Assembly (NCBI RefSeq): GCF_013782625.1
Contig: NZ_CP056199.1
Coordinates: 2,188,588-2,252,587, forward strand
Length of the DNA: 64,000 nt
Direction of reading: 5' to 3'
DNA from: Enterobacter sp. RHBSTW-00994
GTDB lineage: Bacteria; Pseudomonadota; Gammaproteobacteria; Enterobacterales; Enterobacteriaceae
Shown here: piece by piece, positions 9,132 through 19,403 of the stretch
Layout: every line of letters begins with the position of its first letter
How positions within the stretch are numbered: position 1 is the first letter of the stretch
Program-made: the position numbers and the translations under genes
The notes under the pieces: model-generated
What the model saw: only the letters and a program-made list of their open reading frames with translations
Told to the model about the DNA's origin: nothing
The model's database searches: none

Positions 9132-10451
9132 ATGACAACGACAACAACACAGCTTGACCCGATCGAAACCGCGTCCCTTGATGAACTGCAGGCCCTGCAA
9201 ACCCAGCGCCTTAAGTGGACGCTGAAGCACGCCTACGACAATGTGCCGATGTACAAACGCAAGTTCGATGCAGCGGGCGTTCACCCTGATGATTTCAACG
9301 AGTTGGCAGATATTCGCAAATTCCCATGTACCACTAAACAGGACCTGCGCGATAACTACCCGTTCGATACCTTTGCCGTTCCGATGGAGAAGGTGGTGCG
9401 TATTCACGCCTCGTCCGGTACAACCGGGAAGCCGACCGTCGTGGGATATACCCAAAATGACATCGACACCTGGGCAAACATCGTCGCCCGGTCGCTGCGC
9501 GCTGCCGGCGGCAGTGCAAAAGACAAAATCCATGTGGCTTACGGGTACGGATTGTTTACCGGCGGGCTGGGCGCGCACTACGGCGCTGAACGTCTGGGGG
9601 CCACCGTGATCCCGATGTCCGGCGGCCAGACCGAGAAGCAGGCGCAACTGATCCGCGATTTTCAGCCTGATATGATCATGGTCACGCCGTCGTATTGCCT
9701 CAATTTGATTGAAGAGCTGGAGCGACAGATGGGCGGAGATGCCAGTAAATGCTCTCTGCGTGTCGGTGTGTTTGGGGCAGAGCCCTGGACACTGGCAATG
9801 CGCCGCGAAATCGAGAAGCGTCTGGGGATCACCGCGCTGGACATTTACGGGCTGTCAGAAGTGATGGGGCCAGGCGTGGCGATGGAGTGTATCGAAACCG
9901 CCGACGGCCCGACCATCTGGGAAGATCATTTCTATCCGGAAATCGTCAATCCGAAAGACGGAACTCCGCTGGACGATGGCGAGCAAGGGGAACTGCTCTT
10001 CACCACGCTCACCAAAGAAGCGTTACCGGTGATTCGTTACCGCACGCGTGACCTGACACGCCTGTTGCCAGGTACGGCGCGCACCATGCGCAGGATGGAT
10101 CGCATCAGCGGACGCAGCGACGATATGCTGATCATCCGGGGGGTAAACGTCTTCCCGTCGCAGCTTGAGGAAGAGATCGTCAAGTTTGAACATCTTTCGC
10201 CCCATTATCAGCTGGAGGTAAACCGTCGCGGTCATCTTGATTCGCTTTCTGTCAAAGTGGAGCTGAAAGAGAGTAGTTTAACGTTGAGCCATGAGCAGCG
10301 CTGTCAGGTATGCCATGAGTTGCGCCACCGTATTAAATCGATGGTGGGGATTTCAACGGATGTCACCATCGTGAACTGCGGCAGTATTCCACGTTCAGAA
10401 GGTAAAGCCTGCCGCGTCTTTGATATGCGTAAAGCGATTGTGAATACCTGA
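9132..10451 (+). CDS. paaK: PaaK, phenylacetate-CoA ligase
   Basis: The entry enzyme of the pathway: it activates phenylacetate with ATP and CoA, and its product phenylacetyl-CoA is also the inducer sensed by PaaX. The 439-residue protein has the adenylate-forming P-loop SSGTTGKPTVVGYTQ, the HVAYGYGLFTGGLG and DIYGLSEVMGPG motifs, and the hinge GRSDDMLIIRGVNVFPSQ. I chose the ATG at 9132 because MTTTTTQLDPIETAS fits E. coli; an upstream in-frame start overlapping paaJ would add ten unconserved residues. A 9-bp-stem hairpin follows the gene. Confidence 0.97.
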   Translation: MTTTTTQLDPIETASLDELQALQTQRLKWTLKHAYDNVPMYKRKFDAAGVHPDDFNELADIRKFPCTTKQDLRDNYPFDTFAVPMEKVVRIHASSGTTGKPTVVGYTQNDIDTWANIVARSLRAAGGSAKDKIHVAYGYGLFTGGLGAHYGAERLGATVIPMSGGQTEKQAQLIRDFQPDMIMVTPSYCLNLIEELERQMGGDASKCSLRVGVFGAEPWTLAMRREIEKRLGITALDIYGLSEVMGPGVAMECIETADGPTIWEDHFYPEIVNPKDGTPLDDGEQGELLFTTLTKEALPVIRYRTRDLTRLLPGTARTMRRMDRISGRSDDMLIIRGVNVFPSQLEEEIVKFEHLSPHYQLEVNRRGHLDSLSVKVELKESSLTLSHEQRCQVCHELRHRIKSMVGISTDVTIVNCGSIPRSEGKACRVFDMRKAIVNT

Positions 10452-10461
10452 GCCTGAATCT

Positions 10462-10487
10462 GGCCCTCTCTTTTTTGGGAGAGGGCC
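10462..10487 (+). other. Hairpin between paaK and paaX
   Basis: GGCCCTCTC pairs perfectly with GAGAGGGCC across an 8-base loop. There is no T run after it, so it is more likely an mRNA processing or stabilising hairpin, or a partial block, than a full intrinsic terminator. It resembles other CCCTCTCC-type hairpins in this window. Confidence 0.6.
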
Positions 10488-10536
10488 GGTAAAAATGGCT
10501 GTGCTATGATTCATTATCGACAATAAAGACAACAGA

Positions 10537-11472
10537 ATGAATCACATGAATAAACTTGATGCCTTTATCCAGCATGCCGTGAGTTCTGTTCCCATTAGCG
10601 GAACATCGCTGATTTCGTCACTGTATGGTGATGCGCTTTCCCATCGTGGAGGCGAAATTTGGCTGGGGAGCCTGGCTGCGCTGTTTGAAGGAATGGGATT
10701 CGGTGAACGCTTTGTGCGTACCGCGTTGTTTCGCCTGAACAAAGAAGGTTGGCTGGACGTATCGCGGCTTGGGCGTCGCAGTTTTTACCGCCTGAGCGAT
10801 AAAGGGTTGCGCCTGACGCGTCGTGCGGAGAACAAAATCTATCGCGCGGAACTGCCCGCCTGGGATGGCAAGTGGTTGCTGCTGCTGTCTGAAGGGCTGG
10901 ATAAAGTCACGCTTGCCGATGTAAAAAAACAGCTGATCTGGCAGGGGTTTGGCACGCTTGCGCCAAGCCTGATGGCCTCGCCTTCGCAACATCTGGCGGA
11001 TGTGCAATCTCTGCTGCATGAAGCGGGTGTGGCGGAAAACGTGATCTTTTTTGAAGCACATTCCCCGCTGGCGCTTTCCCGTGCGGCACTGCGTGCGCGG
11101 GTGGAAGAGTGCTGGCAACTCACCGAACAAAATACGATGTACGAAACCTTTATTGACTCCTTCCGGCCTCTGTTGCCGCTATTGAAGGAGGCCGAGCCGG
11201 AGGAACTTACGCCTGAGCGTTGCTTCCAGATCCAGCTGTTACTGATCCATTTTTATCGCCGTGTGGTGCTCAAAGACCCGCTGTTGCCGGAGGAGTTACT
11301 GCCTGCGCACTGGGCAGGACAGAGTGCCAGACAGCTGTGCATTAATATCTACCAACGCGTAGCCTCAGGCGCGCTGGCTTTTGTCAGTGAAAAAGGTGAA
11401 ACCTCTGTGGGTGAATTGCCTGTGCCTGGGTCGCTCTTTTTTCAGCGCTTTGGTGGCCTGAATATCGCATAA
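10537..11472 (+). CDS. paaX: PaaX, phenylacetyl-CoA-responsive repressor
   Basis: PaaX represses the paaZ and paaABC operons and is released by phenylacetyl-CoA. The protein has an N-terminal winged helix (about residues 20-95, including GERFVRTALFRLNKEGWLD and RRSFYRLSDKG), a central ferredoxin-like region and a C-terminal PaaX_C domain with LLIHFYRRVVLKDPLLPEELLP. It is 311 residues long and ends at FGGLNIA, about ten residues shorter at the C terminus than my recollection of E. coli PaaX. The start could be ATG 10537 or ATG 10546 (MNKLDAF); the second matches E. coli better. paaY follows after 9 bp. Confidence 0.95.
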   Translation: MNHMNKLDAFIQHAVSSVPISGTSLISSLYGDALSHRGGEIWLGSLAALFEGMGFGERFVRTALFRLNKEGWLDVSRLGRRSFYRLSDKGLRLTRRAENKIYRAELPAWDGKWLLLLSEGLDKVTLADVKKQLIWQGFGTLAPSLMASPSQHLADVQSLLHEAGVAENVIFFEAHSPLALSRAALRARVEECWQLTEQNTMYETFIDSFRPLLPLLKEAEPEELTPERCFQIQLLLIHFYRRVVLKDPLLPEELLPAHWAGQSARQLCINIYQRVASGALAFVSEKGETSVGELPVPGSLFFQRFGGLNIA

Positions 11473-11481
11473 GGAGAGGGT

Positions 11482-12078
11482 ATGCCTGTTTATCAAATTG
11501 ACGGTCTGACGCCGGTTGTCCCTGATGAGAGTTATGTCCATCCCACTGCCGTTTTGATTGGCGATGTGATTCTGGGCAAAGGGGTGTACATCGGCCCGAA
11601 TGCTAGCCTGCGTGGCGATTTTGGCCGTATCGTGGTGAAAGATGGGGCGAACATCCAGGATAACTGTGTGATGCACGGGTTTCCTGAGCAGGATACCGTC
11701 GTGGAGGAAGACGGGCATATTGGTCACAGCGCCATTTTGCATGGCTGCATTATTCGCCGCAACGCGCTGGTTGGGATGAATGCGGTGGTGATGGATGGGG
11801 CGGTGATCGGAGAAAACAGCATTGTCGGGGCGGCGGCGTTTGTGAAAGCGAAGGCGGATATGCCCGCCAATCATCTGATTATCGGCAGTCCGGCGAAAGC
11901 CATCCGCGAACTGAGCGAGCAAGAACTCGTCTGGAAAAAACAGGGGACACGTGAATATCAGGTGCTGGTGGAACGCTGCAAAAAAACGATGCACCAGGTT
12001 GAGCCGTTGCGGGATGTTGAACCCGGACGTAAACGACTGGAATTTGATGAAAATTTACGCCCTAAATCGGCAGGGTAA
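11482..12078 (+). CDS. paaY: PaaY, hexapeptide-repeat thioesterase of the paa pathway
   Basis: A left-handed beta-helix protein of the gamma-carbonic-anhydrase-like family, reported to act as a thioesterase on CoA intermediates that accumulate in the pathway. The 198 residues contain hexapeptide repeats (for example [29 protein letters not shown]) and family histidines in [10 protein letters not shown] and [13 protein letters not shown] that could bind metal. The C-terminal tail REIEP-like region is helical and polar. It starts 9 bp after paaX with an AAGGAGAGG ribosome site, forming a regulator/proofreading pair at the end of the cluster. Confidence 0.95.
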   Translation: MPVYQIDGLTPVVPDESYVHPTAVLIGDVILGKGVYIGPNASLRGDFGRIVVKDGANIQDNCVMHGFPEQDTVVEEDGHIGHSAILHGCIIRRNALVGMNAVVMDGAVIGENSIVGAAAFVKAKADMPANHLIIGSPAKAIRELSEQELVWKKQGTREYQVLVERCKKTMHQVEPLRDVEPGRKRLEFDENLRPKSAG

Positions 12079-12206
12079 AGGCTGTAGCGTAGCGTGTTAC
12101 CCGTCAAAATTCGCCAGTTCAGGTCGCCCGATTAAGCGTGACACAAAATTCTGAACACAGCCTTACGTCGTCAATAAGAAGAGGCGCCAGAAGGCGCTTC
12201 CTGATA

Positions 12207-12602
12207 TCACTTATTTTGGTATAAATCCCAGCGATTTCCGTAGAGATCCTCAAATACGACGACGGTTCCATACTCTTCCTCGCGCGGCGTTTCACAAAAC
12301 TGAACGCCAGCCGTCTTCATGGCATTATAGTCACGCCAGAAATCGTCGGTCTGGAGGAAAAGAAAAACGCGCCCACCGCACTGATTACCAATAAACGCTT
12401 CCTGCGTGTCATTGGAGGCCCGTGCCAGCAGAAGATGGCAGTCGCTTTCCGGGTTCGGTGTCACGACAACCCAGCGTTTCCCAGGCTGGGGTGTGTCTTC
12501 GACCAGCTTAAAACCCAGTTTCTTGGTGTAGTATTCAATGGCGCGATCGTAATCATCAACAACGATGGCCACATGGCCCATGCATCTTTTTTGTGTTCTC
12601 AA
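12207..12602 (-). CDS. VOC-fold (glyoxalase/bleomycin-resistance) family protein
   Basis: A small single-domain vicinal-oxygen-chelate protein of about 131 residues. The sequence GHVAIVVDDYDRAIEYYTKKLGF is the typical first beta-alpha-beta unit, and YGTVVVFEDLYGNRWDLYQ is the final strand bearing the usual metal-ligand Glu/Asp region. The substrate is unknown; such proteins can be lyases, dioxygenases or binding proteins. No ATG has a good ribosome site at the family start. A TTG at 12602, six bases after AAGGAAGGAG, is the best candidate, while ATG 12581 (MGHVAIV) is an alternative. The gene stands alone, downstream-to-downstream with paaY. Confidence 0.8.
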   Translation of the reverse strand: MRTQKRCMGHVAIVVDDYDRAIEYYTKKLGFKLVEDTPQPGKRWVVVTPNPESDCHLLLARASNDTQEAFIGNQCGGRVFLFLQTDDFWRDYNAMKTAGVQFCETPREEEYGTVVVFEDLYGNRWDLYQNK

Positions 12603-12769
12603 AAGCCACTCCTTCCTTTGCAATGAAACCGGTATTTTGCGGCCAGACTATATCACCCGGATGTGCGTTTACGCAGGTATTCCTGTTTTGCGCAAGGGAA
12701 CAATCGGGCGAGAGTGTGGTGATAAATGGATGTTCACGAAGGGGAAAACGGGAAGGAGAAAAAGAAAAA

Positions 12770-12797
12770 CCCTCCCACCAGGCGGTGAGAGGGGGAA
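12770..12797 (-). terminator. Intrinsic terminator of azoR
   Basis: Read leftward, CCCTCTCACCGCCTGGTGGGAGGG folds into a stem with a short loop, and the leftward strand then runs TTTTTCTTTTTC. It begins only a few bases after the azoR stop, so it is the likely end of the azoR message. Confidence 0.8.
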
Positions 12798-12800
12798 ATC

Positions 12801-13415
<615 letters not shown>

Positions 13416-13610
13416 CTATATTGTATTTGATTGAAGGGGGTTGCCCCGTTGCTTGTTGACACTCTATTCACAATCCTGCCGCAGGGATAGCGCAATATAT
13501 CGAATCCTATGTTCGATTTTTTTGAATAAGGCGTAGAAAGCGCCGATGTGGTACTCTATCCCAATCATTAAAATGAGATTTTACCCGGCAGAGCACTGCC
13601 CGTTAACGCT

Positions 13611-16600
13611 ATGACAGAACAACAAAAATTAACCTTCCCGATGCTCATGCAGCAGCTTGATACGCTGATGCTGCGCGATAAACAGCGTTTTGCCCGCCGT
13701 CTGCATGGTGTGAAGAAGGTTAAAAATCCTGATGCACAACAGGCCATTTACCAGGAGATGGCTAAAGAGATTGAACAAGCCGCAGGGAAAGTTTCGCTGC
13801 GCGAAGCGGCGCGTCCGGTGATTGACTACCCGGAAAACCTGCCCGTTAGCCAGAAAAAGCAGGAAATTCTGGAAGCGGTGCGCGATCACCAGGTGGTGAT
13901 TGTGGCGGGGGAAACCGGGTCGGGAAAAACGACCCAGTTGCCGAAAATCTGTATGGAGCTGGGGCGCGGTATTAAAGGTCTGATCGGCCATACCCAACCG
14001 CGTCGCCTGGCGGCGCGTACCGTGGCAAACCGTATTGCCGAAGAGTTGAAGACGGAGCCGGGCGGTTGCATTGGCTACAAGGTGCGTTTCAGCGATCACG
14101 TCAGCGATAACACCATGGTCAAACTGATGACCGACGGTATTCTGCTGGCGGAAATTCAGCAGGACCGTCTGTTGATGCAGTATGACACTATCATCATCGA
14201 TGAAGCGCATGAGCGCAGTCTGAACATTGATTTCCTCCTGGGTTATCTGCGTGAGTTGCTGCCGCGTCGCCCGGATCTCAAAATCATTATTACCTCGGCG
14301 ACCATCGATCCTGAACGTTTCTCGCGCCACTTTAACAATGCGCCGATCATTGAAGTCTCTGGCCGTACCTATCCGGTTGAGGTGCGTTATCGTCCTGTCG
14401 TGGAAGAGGCGGAAGATACAGAACGCGACCAGTTGCAGGCGATCTTTGATGCGGTGGATGAACTGGGGCGCGAAAGTCCGGGCGATATCCTGATCTTCAT
14501 GAGCGGTGAGCGGGAAATCCGTGACACCGCTGATGCGCTAAGCAAGCGCGACCTGCGCCATACCGAGATCCTGCCGCTTTATGCGCGCTTATCAAACAGT
14601 GAACAGAATCGGGTATTCCAGGCACATAACGGGCGTCGCATTGTGCTGGCCACTAACGTGGCGGAAACCTCGCTGACTGTACCGGGTATTAAATACGTTA
14701 TCGACCCCGGTACGGCGCGTATCAGCCGCTACAGCTACCGCACTAAAGTACAGCGCCTGCCGATTGAGCCGGTTTCGCAGGCCTCGGCTAACCAGCGTAA
14801 AGGGCGCTGTGGCCGTGTGTCGGAAGGGATCTGTATTCGCCTTTATTCGGAAGATGATTTCCTGTCGCGTCCGGAATTTACCGACCCGGAAATTCTGCGT
14901 ACCAACCTGGCATCGGTTATTTTGCAGATGACCGCGTTGGGCCTGGGCGATATTGCCGCGTTCCCGTTTGTTGAAGCGCCGGATAAACGCAATATCCAGG
15001 ATGGCGTACGTCTGCTGGAAGAGTTAGGTGCAATCACCACTGATGAGCAGGCAACGGCGTATAAACTGACGCCGATGGGCCGTCAGCTCAGCCAGTTGCC
15101 GGTTGACCCACGTTTAGCGCGCATGGTGCTGGAGGCGCAAAAACACGGCTGTGTGCGTGAAGCGATGATTATCACGTCTGCACTTTCCATTCAGGACCCG
15201 CGTGAGCGCCCGATGGACAAACAGCAGGCATCTGACGAGAAACACCGTCGATTCCATGATAAAGAGTCCGATTTCCTCGCTTTCGTGAACCTGTGGAACT
15301 ACCTGGGTGAGCAGCAAAAAGCGCTGTCGTCAAATCAGTTCCGCCGCCAGTGTCGTGTGGATTTCCTCAACTATTTGCGCGTCCGCGAATGGCAGGATAT
15401 CTACACACAGCTGCGCCAGGTAGTGAAAGAACTGGGTATTCCGGTCAACAGTGAACCGGCAGAATACCGCGAGATCCATATCGCGTTGCTGACCGGATTG
15501 CTGTCGCATATCGGGATGAAAGATACCGATAAACAGGAATTTACCGGCGCACGTAACGCACGCTTCTCCATTTTCCCAGGTTCCGGCTTATTCAAGAAGC
15601 CACCGAAGTGGGCTATGGTGGCGGAACTGGTGGAAACCAGCCGTTTGTGGGGGCGTATCGCCGCGCGAATCGACCCGGAATGGGTGGAGCCGGTTGCTCA
15701 GCATCTGCTGAAACGCGCATACAGTGAACCACACTGGGAGCGCGCGCAGGGCGCGGTGATGGCGACCGAAAAAGTGACCGTTTACGGTCTGCCTGTGGTT
15801 GCAGCCCGTAAAGTGAACTACAGCCAGATCGACCCGGCGCTGTGCCGCGAGCTGTTTATTCGCCATGCGCTGGTGGAAGGTGACTGGCAGACGCGTCATG
15901 CCTTTTTCCGGGAAAACCTCAAACTGCGTGCTGAAGTGGAAGAGCTGGAGCACAAGTCACGTCGCCGCGATATCCTCGTGGACGACGAGGCGCTGTTTGA
16001 GTTTTACGATCAGCGTATCAGCCACGATGTGATTTCTGCTCGCCATTTCGACAACTGGTGGAAGAAAGCCAGTAAAGACGCGCCAGATCTGCTCAACTTT
16101 GAAAAGAGCATGCTGATTAAAGAAGGGGCGGAACAGGTCAGCAAGCTCGACTATCCGAACTTCTGGCATCAGGGCAACCTCAAACTGCGTTTGACCTACC
16201 AGTTTGAACCGGGCGCAGACGCGGACGGTGTGACGGTGCATATTCCTCTGCCGTTACTCAATCAGGTTGAGGAGAGTGGATTTGAGTGGCAGATCCCAGG
16301 GCTTCGCCGCGAATTGGTGATTGCGCTGATCAAGTCTTTGCCAAAACCGGTACGTCGTAATTTTGTGCCAGCACCTAACTATGCCGAGGCCTTTTTGGGC
16401 CGGGTGACGCCGCTGGAACTGCCATTGCTGGATGCGCTGGAGCGCGAACTGCGCCGAATGACAGGGGTAACGATTGACCGGGATTCCTGGCACTGGGATC
16501 AGGTTCCCGATCACCTGAAAATCACGTTCCGCGTCGTGGATGACAAAAACAAAAAGCTCCAGGAAGGACGCTCGCTGACTGAACTGAAAGAGGTGCTCAA

Positions 16601-17513
16601 AGGCAAAGTTCAGGAAACGCTGTCCTCCGTGGCGGACGATGGTATTGAACAGAGCGGGTTGCATATCTGGAGCTTTGGTCAGTTGCCGGAAAGCTACGAG
16701 CAGAAACGCGGTAACTACAAGGTGAAAGCCTGGCCTGCGCTGGTGGATGAGCGTGACAGCGTGGCGATCAAGCTATTCGATAACCAACAGGAACAGCAAC
16801 AGATGATGTGGCGCGGCCTGCGCCGTTTACTGCTGCTGAACATTCCGTCGCCCATTAAGTACTTGCACGAGAAGTTACCGAACAAAGCCAAACTGGGGCT
16901 CTATTTTAACCCGTATGGCAAAGTGCTGGATCTGATTGATGACTGCATCTCCTGCGGTGTGGACAAACTGATCAACGAAGCCGGTGGCCCGGTCTGGACG
17001 GAAGATGCATTCGCCAGATTGCACGACAAGGTGCGCGCTGAACTCAACGATACCGTCGTTGAAATTGCCAAACAGGTGGAGCAGATCCTGACCGCGGTCT
17101 TTAATATCAATAAGCGTCTGAAAGGGCGGGTTGATATGACCATGGCGCTGGGATTATCCGATGTGAAAGCGCAAATGACGGGGCTGGTTTACCGTGGGTT
17201 TGTGACCGGCAATGGCTTTAAACGTCTGGGCGATACGCTGCGTTATCTCCACGCCATTGAAAAACGGCTGGAAAAAATGGCCATCGATCCCCACCGGGAT
17301 CGTGCGCAGATGCTGAAAGTGGAAAGCGTCCAACAGGCCTGGCAGCAGTGGCTTAACAAACTGCCGCCAGCACGCCGTGAGGATGACGATGTGCAGGAGA
17401 TCCGCTGGATGATTGAAGAGCTGCGCGTCAGTTTCTTTGCTCAGCAGTTGGGGACGCCATATCCGATTTCAGATAAGCGTATTTTGCAGGCAATGGAGCA
17501 GATTTCCGGTTAA
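13611..17513 (+). CDS. hrpA: HrpA, DEAH-box ATP-dependent RNA helicase
   Basis: A 1300-residue DEAH/RHA helicase, the same length as E. coli HrpA, which has been linked to fimbrial mRNA processing and to rescue of stalled ribosomes. The Walker A motif is GETGSGKTT at about 100-108, the DEAH box at 197-200, SAT follows in IITSATID, and motif VI is in QRKGRCGRVSEG. After the helicase core come the winged-helix, ratchet and OB-fold domains, then the long HrpA-specific C-terminal region of about 500 residues. It forms its own transcription unit followed by a large hairpin. No frameshift is seen. Confidence 0.98.
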   Translation: MTEQQKLTFPMLMQQLDTLMLRDKQRFARRLHGVKKVKNPDAQQAIYQEMAKEIEQAAGKVSLREAARPVIDYPENLPVSQKKQEILEAVRDHQVVIVAGETGSGKTTQLPKICMELGRGIKGLIGHTQPRRLAARTVANRIAEELKTEPGGCIGYKVRFSDHVSDNTMVKLMTDGILLAEIQQDRLLMQYDTIIIDEAHERSLNIDFLLGYLRELLPRRPDLKIIITSATIDPERFSRHFNNAPIIEVSGRTYPVEVRYRPVVEEAEDTERDQLQAIFDAVDELGRESPGDILIFMSGEREIRDTADALSKRDLRHTEILPLYARLSNSEQNRVFQAHNGRRIVLATNVAETSLTVPGIKYVIDPGTARISRYSYRTKVQRLPIEPVSQASANQRKGRCGRVSEGICIRLYSEDDFLSRPEFTDPEILRTNLASVILQMTALGLGDIAAFPFVEAPDKRNIQDGVRLLEELGAITTDEQATAYKLTPMGRQLSQLPVDPRLARMVLEAQKHGCVREAMIITSALSIQDPRERPMDKQQASDEKHRRFHDKESDFLAFVNLWNYLGEQQKALSSNQFRRQCRVDFLNYLRVREWQDIYTQLRQVVKELGIPVNSEPAEYREIHIALLTGLLSHIGMKDTDKQEFTGARNARFSIFPGSGLFKKPPKWAMVAELVETSRLWGRIAARIDPEWVEPVAQHLLKRAYSEPHWERAQGAVMATEKVTVYGLPVVAARKVNYSQIDPALCRELFIRHALVEGDWQTRHAFFRENLKLRAEVEELEHKSRRRDILVDDEALFEFYDQRISHDVISARHFDNWWKKASKDAPDLLNFEKSMLIKEGAEQVSKLDYPNFWHQGNLKLRLTYQFEPGADADGVTVHIPLPLLNQVEESGFEWQIPGLRRELVIALIKSLPKPVRRNFVPAPNYAEAFLGRVTPLELPLLDALERELRRMTGVTIDRDSWHWDQVPDHLKITFRVVDDKNKKLQEGRSLTELKEVLKGKVQETLSSVADDGIEQSGLHIWSFGQLPESYEQKRGNYKVKAWPALVDERDSVAIKLFDNQQEQQQMMWRGLRRLLLLNIPSPIKYLHEKLPNKAKLGLYFNPYGKVLDLIDDCISCGVDKLINEAGGPVWTEDAFARLHDKVRAELNDTVVEIAKQVEQILTAVFNINKRLKGRVDMTMALGLSDVKAQMTGLVYRGFVTGNGFKRLGDTLRYLHAIEKRLEKMAIDPHRDRAQMLKVESVQQAWQQWLNKLPPARREDDDVQEIRWMIEELRVSFFAQQLGTPYPISDKRILQAMEQISG

Positions 17514-17520
17514 CGGCATT

Positions 17521-17550
17521 GATTCCCTCTCCCCCAAGGGGGAGGGAATC
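17521..17550 (+). terminator. Hairpin after hrpA
   Basis: GATTCCCTC-TCCCCC pairs with GGGGGAGGGAATC around a two-base loop, leaving a two-base bulge in the left arm. The hairpin lies 8 bp after the hrpA stop. There is no clear T run, so it may be a processing or stabilising stem rather than a strict intrinsic terminator. The rest of the spacer to 17697 shows no gene. Confidence 0.6.
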
Positions 17551-17697
17551 AGGCCACACCATTCTTCACCCGTTTACAATCGCCAGCGTAAACCCATCCC
17601 AGCCCTTAATCCCTACCTATGATTTTTGATCATTAATCAAATGTTAATGAGATCAGGAGGGAGGAAAGGGCGACCAGGCTCATTGGCCACCAGAGGA

Positions 17698-19017
17698 TTA
17701 AAGCTCGCCGGGTTTGGCCTGTATGGCAGGGATGCGTTTCATCCGGCTGGCGAAGAAAATCGCGATCAGTGAAATTGTCACCGTGACTGCCAGATACCAG
17801 GCAACCGGAACCCAGTCTCCGTCATATTTTGCCAGCAATCCTGTGGCGATCAGTGGCGCAGTGCCCCCAGCCAGGGCTGCACCAAGCTGATAGCCCAGCG
17901 TGATGCCAGTGTAGCGAACGTTGGCGCTGAAGATTTCTGAGCAGAGGGTTCCCAGCACCGCGGTAACAGGCGCCCACAGCACACCGAAGGCAATCACCGT
18001 TGCGAGCACGATCGCCCAGGTTGTTCCGGTATTGAGCAACATAAACCACGGTACGATAAACAACCCCAGCACAAAGACGCTCACGGCATACATTTTCTGG
18101 CGGCCAACTTTATCGGACAACAGTCCCATGAGCGGGATCATGATAGTGGCCACCAGTGCGCCGAGGGTTACTGCCTCAAGTGCCTGTGATTTTTGGTATG
18201 TCAGTGTGGTCGTGGCATAGCTGACCACAAAGGTGGAGAAAATATAGAAGGGAGCGGTTTCCACGACCTTCAGTCCGGCGGCGATCAGCACTTCACGCCA
18301 GTGATACTTCAGCGTCTCACGCAGCGGTGCTTTGGCCACCTGGCCAGATTTTTTCACTTTCTTGAAATCGGGTGTTTCGTCGATGTCTTTGCGGATCCAC
18401 AAACCAATCAGCACCAGCACCGAGCTTAACAGGAACGGAATACGCCAGCCCCAGGAAAGGAAATCTTCTTCGCTGAACAATGTCATTAGCGATACGATAA
18501 AGGTTGCCATCAGCATACCGATGGTTACACCCGCCTGTGGAATACTGCCAAAGAAGCCTTTTCGTTTTTCAGGGGCATATTCATACGCCAGAAGCAGTGC
18601 GCCACCCCATTCCCCACCAATTCCCATCCCCTGGATGATTCGCATCAGGATCAGCAGGGCTGGCGCCCACATCCCGATCATGTCATAGGTCGGGAGCAAG
18701 CCGATTGCCACGGTTGCACCCCCCATAAGCGAAAGGGTTAACACCAGCGTTTTTTTACGTCCAATACGGTCCCCGATGTGGGCGAAAAGTACCCCGCCAA
18801 TGGGGCGGATGAAGAAGGTTAATGAGAAAGAGAGATACGAGAGAATCAACCCAATGACCGGGTCCACCATGGGAAAGAAGATCTTGTTAAACACCAGCGC
18901 CGCAGCTGTGCCATAGAGAAAATAGTCAAACCATTCAATGGAGCTGCCCGTCAGGCTGGCAATCAACACCTTTTTGTTTTTTCGTAATACCGTTGCCGTG
19001 CTTTCATGTTCTGTCAT
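17698..19017 (-). CDS. MHS-family MFS transporter (metabolite:H+ symporter)
   Basis: A 12-helix inner-membrane carrier of the metabolite:H+ symporter group, which includes ShiA, KgtP, ProP and citrate carriers. The family opening SLTGSSIEWFDYFLYG, the loop motif GDRIGRKKTLV after helix 2, and the repeat LLSDKVGRQKMY after helix 8 are all visible. The protein has 439 residues from the ATG at 19017, which follows GAGGTTAGGG; an earlier GTG at 19035 lacks a ribosome site. The substrate cannot be read from the sequence. Two identical palindromes in the upstream spacer suggest specific regulation. It has no counterpart at this place in E. coli and looks inserted between hrpA and ydcF. Confidence 0.88.
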   Translation of the reverse strand: MTEHESTATVLRKNKKVLIASLTGSSIEWFDYFLYGTAAALVFNKIFFPMVDPVIGLILSYLSFSLTFFIRPIGGVLFAHIGDRIGRKKTLVLTLSLMGGATVAIGLLPTYDMIGMWAPALLILMRIIQGMGIGGEWGGALLLAYEYAPEKRKGFFGSIPQAGVTIGMLMATFIVSLMTLFSEEDFLSWGWRIPFLLSSVLVLIGLWIRKDIDETPDFKKVKKSGQVAKAPLRETLKYHWREVLIAAGLKVVETAPFYIFSTFVVSYATTTLTYQKSQALEAVTLGALVATIMIPLMGLLSDKVGRQKMYAVSVFVLGLFIVPWFMLLNTGTTWAIVLATVIAFGVLWAPVTAVLGTLCSEIFSANVRYTGITLGYQLGAALAGGTAPLIATGLLAKYDGDWVPVAWYLAVTVTISLIAIFFASRMKRIPAIQAKPGEL

Positions 19018-19403
19018 GATCCCTAACCTCGTCACGTAGAGAAGAAAAGAGGTGTCACCCGACGCGCTTCAGGTGCAACCTGGAGAAGTAAGTGTTGTTA
19101 AATTGTTAAGCAACTTAGAATTGGGTGTTAATTTTGGCAAGCGGAGAGGGGAGTAAACTGGTCAGATCACGGTGTATTTATCAGCAATTGGTGCTTTTAT
19201 ATTTGTGTTTAACGGTGTGATGTTTTGTTTGATTGAGCATTGTGAGAATAAAATGCAGGTGCAACCTGTCTGTTTTTGGATGTTTCTGGTTATTTCAGAA
19301 AAATGACACACGGCGCGATAACAGAGGGCCGCTTTGAGAGGACGCCGCTGTTTAATCAGGTGAAAACCGTTACCCTGAATGGAAATGAGAACAGGAGAAT
19401 ACA
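19018..19403. promoter_or_regulatory. Divergent spacer between the MHS transporter and ydcF
   Basis: This 386-bp AT-rich spacer contains no gene that I can support. It holds two identical copies of the palindrome CAGGTGCAACCTG at 19070-19082 and 19256-19268, 186 bp apart, and a weaker related palindrome GGTGTCACC at 19051-19059. All lie upstream of the leftward transporter start; the second copy is also about 136 bp upstream of ydcF. They look like operators for an unidentified regulator. The region also holds the AGGAG ribosome site of ydcF. Confidence 0.6.

Noticed and set aside
12078-12164. AAGGCTGT/ACAGCCTT inverted pair around the paaY stop
   Set aside because: Only 8 bp with a 71-base loop; no direct repeats or transposase remains, so it is not evidence for an element.
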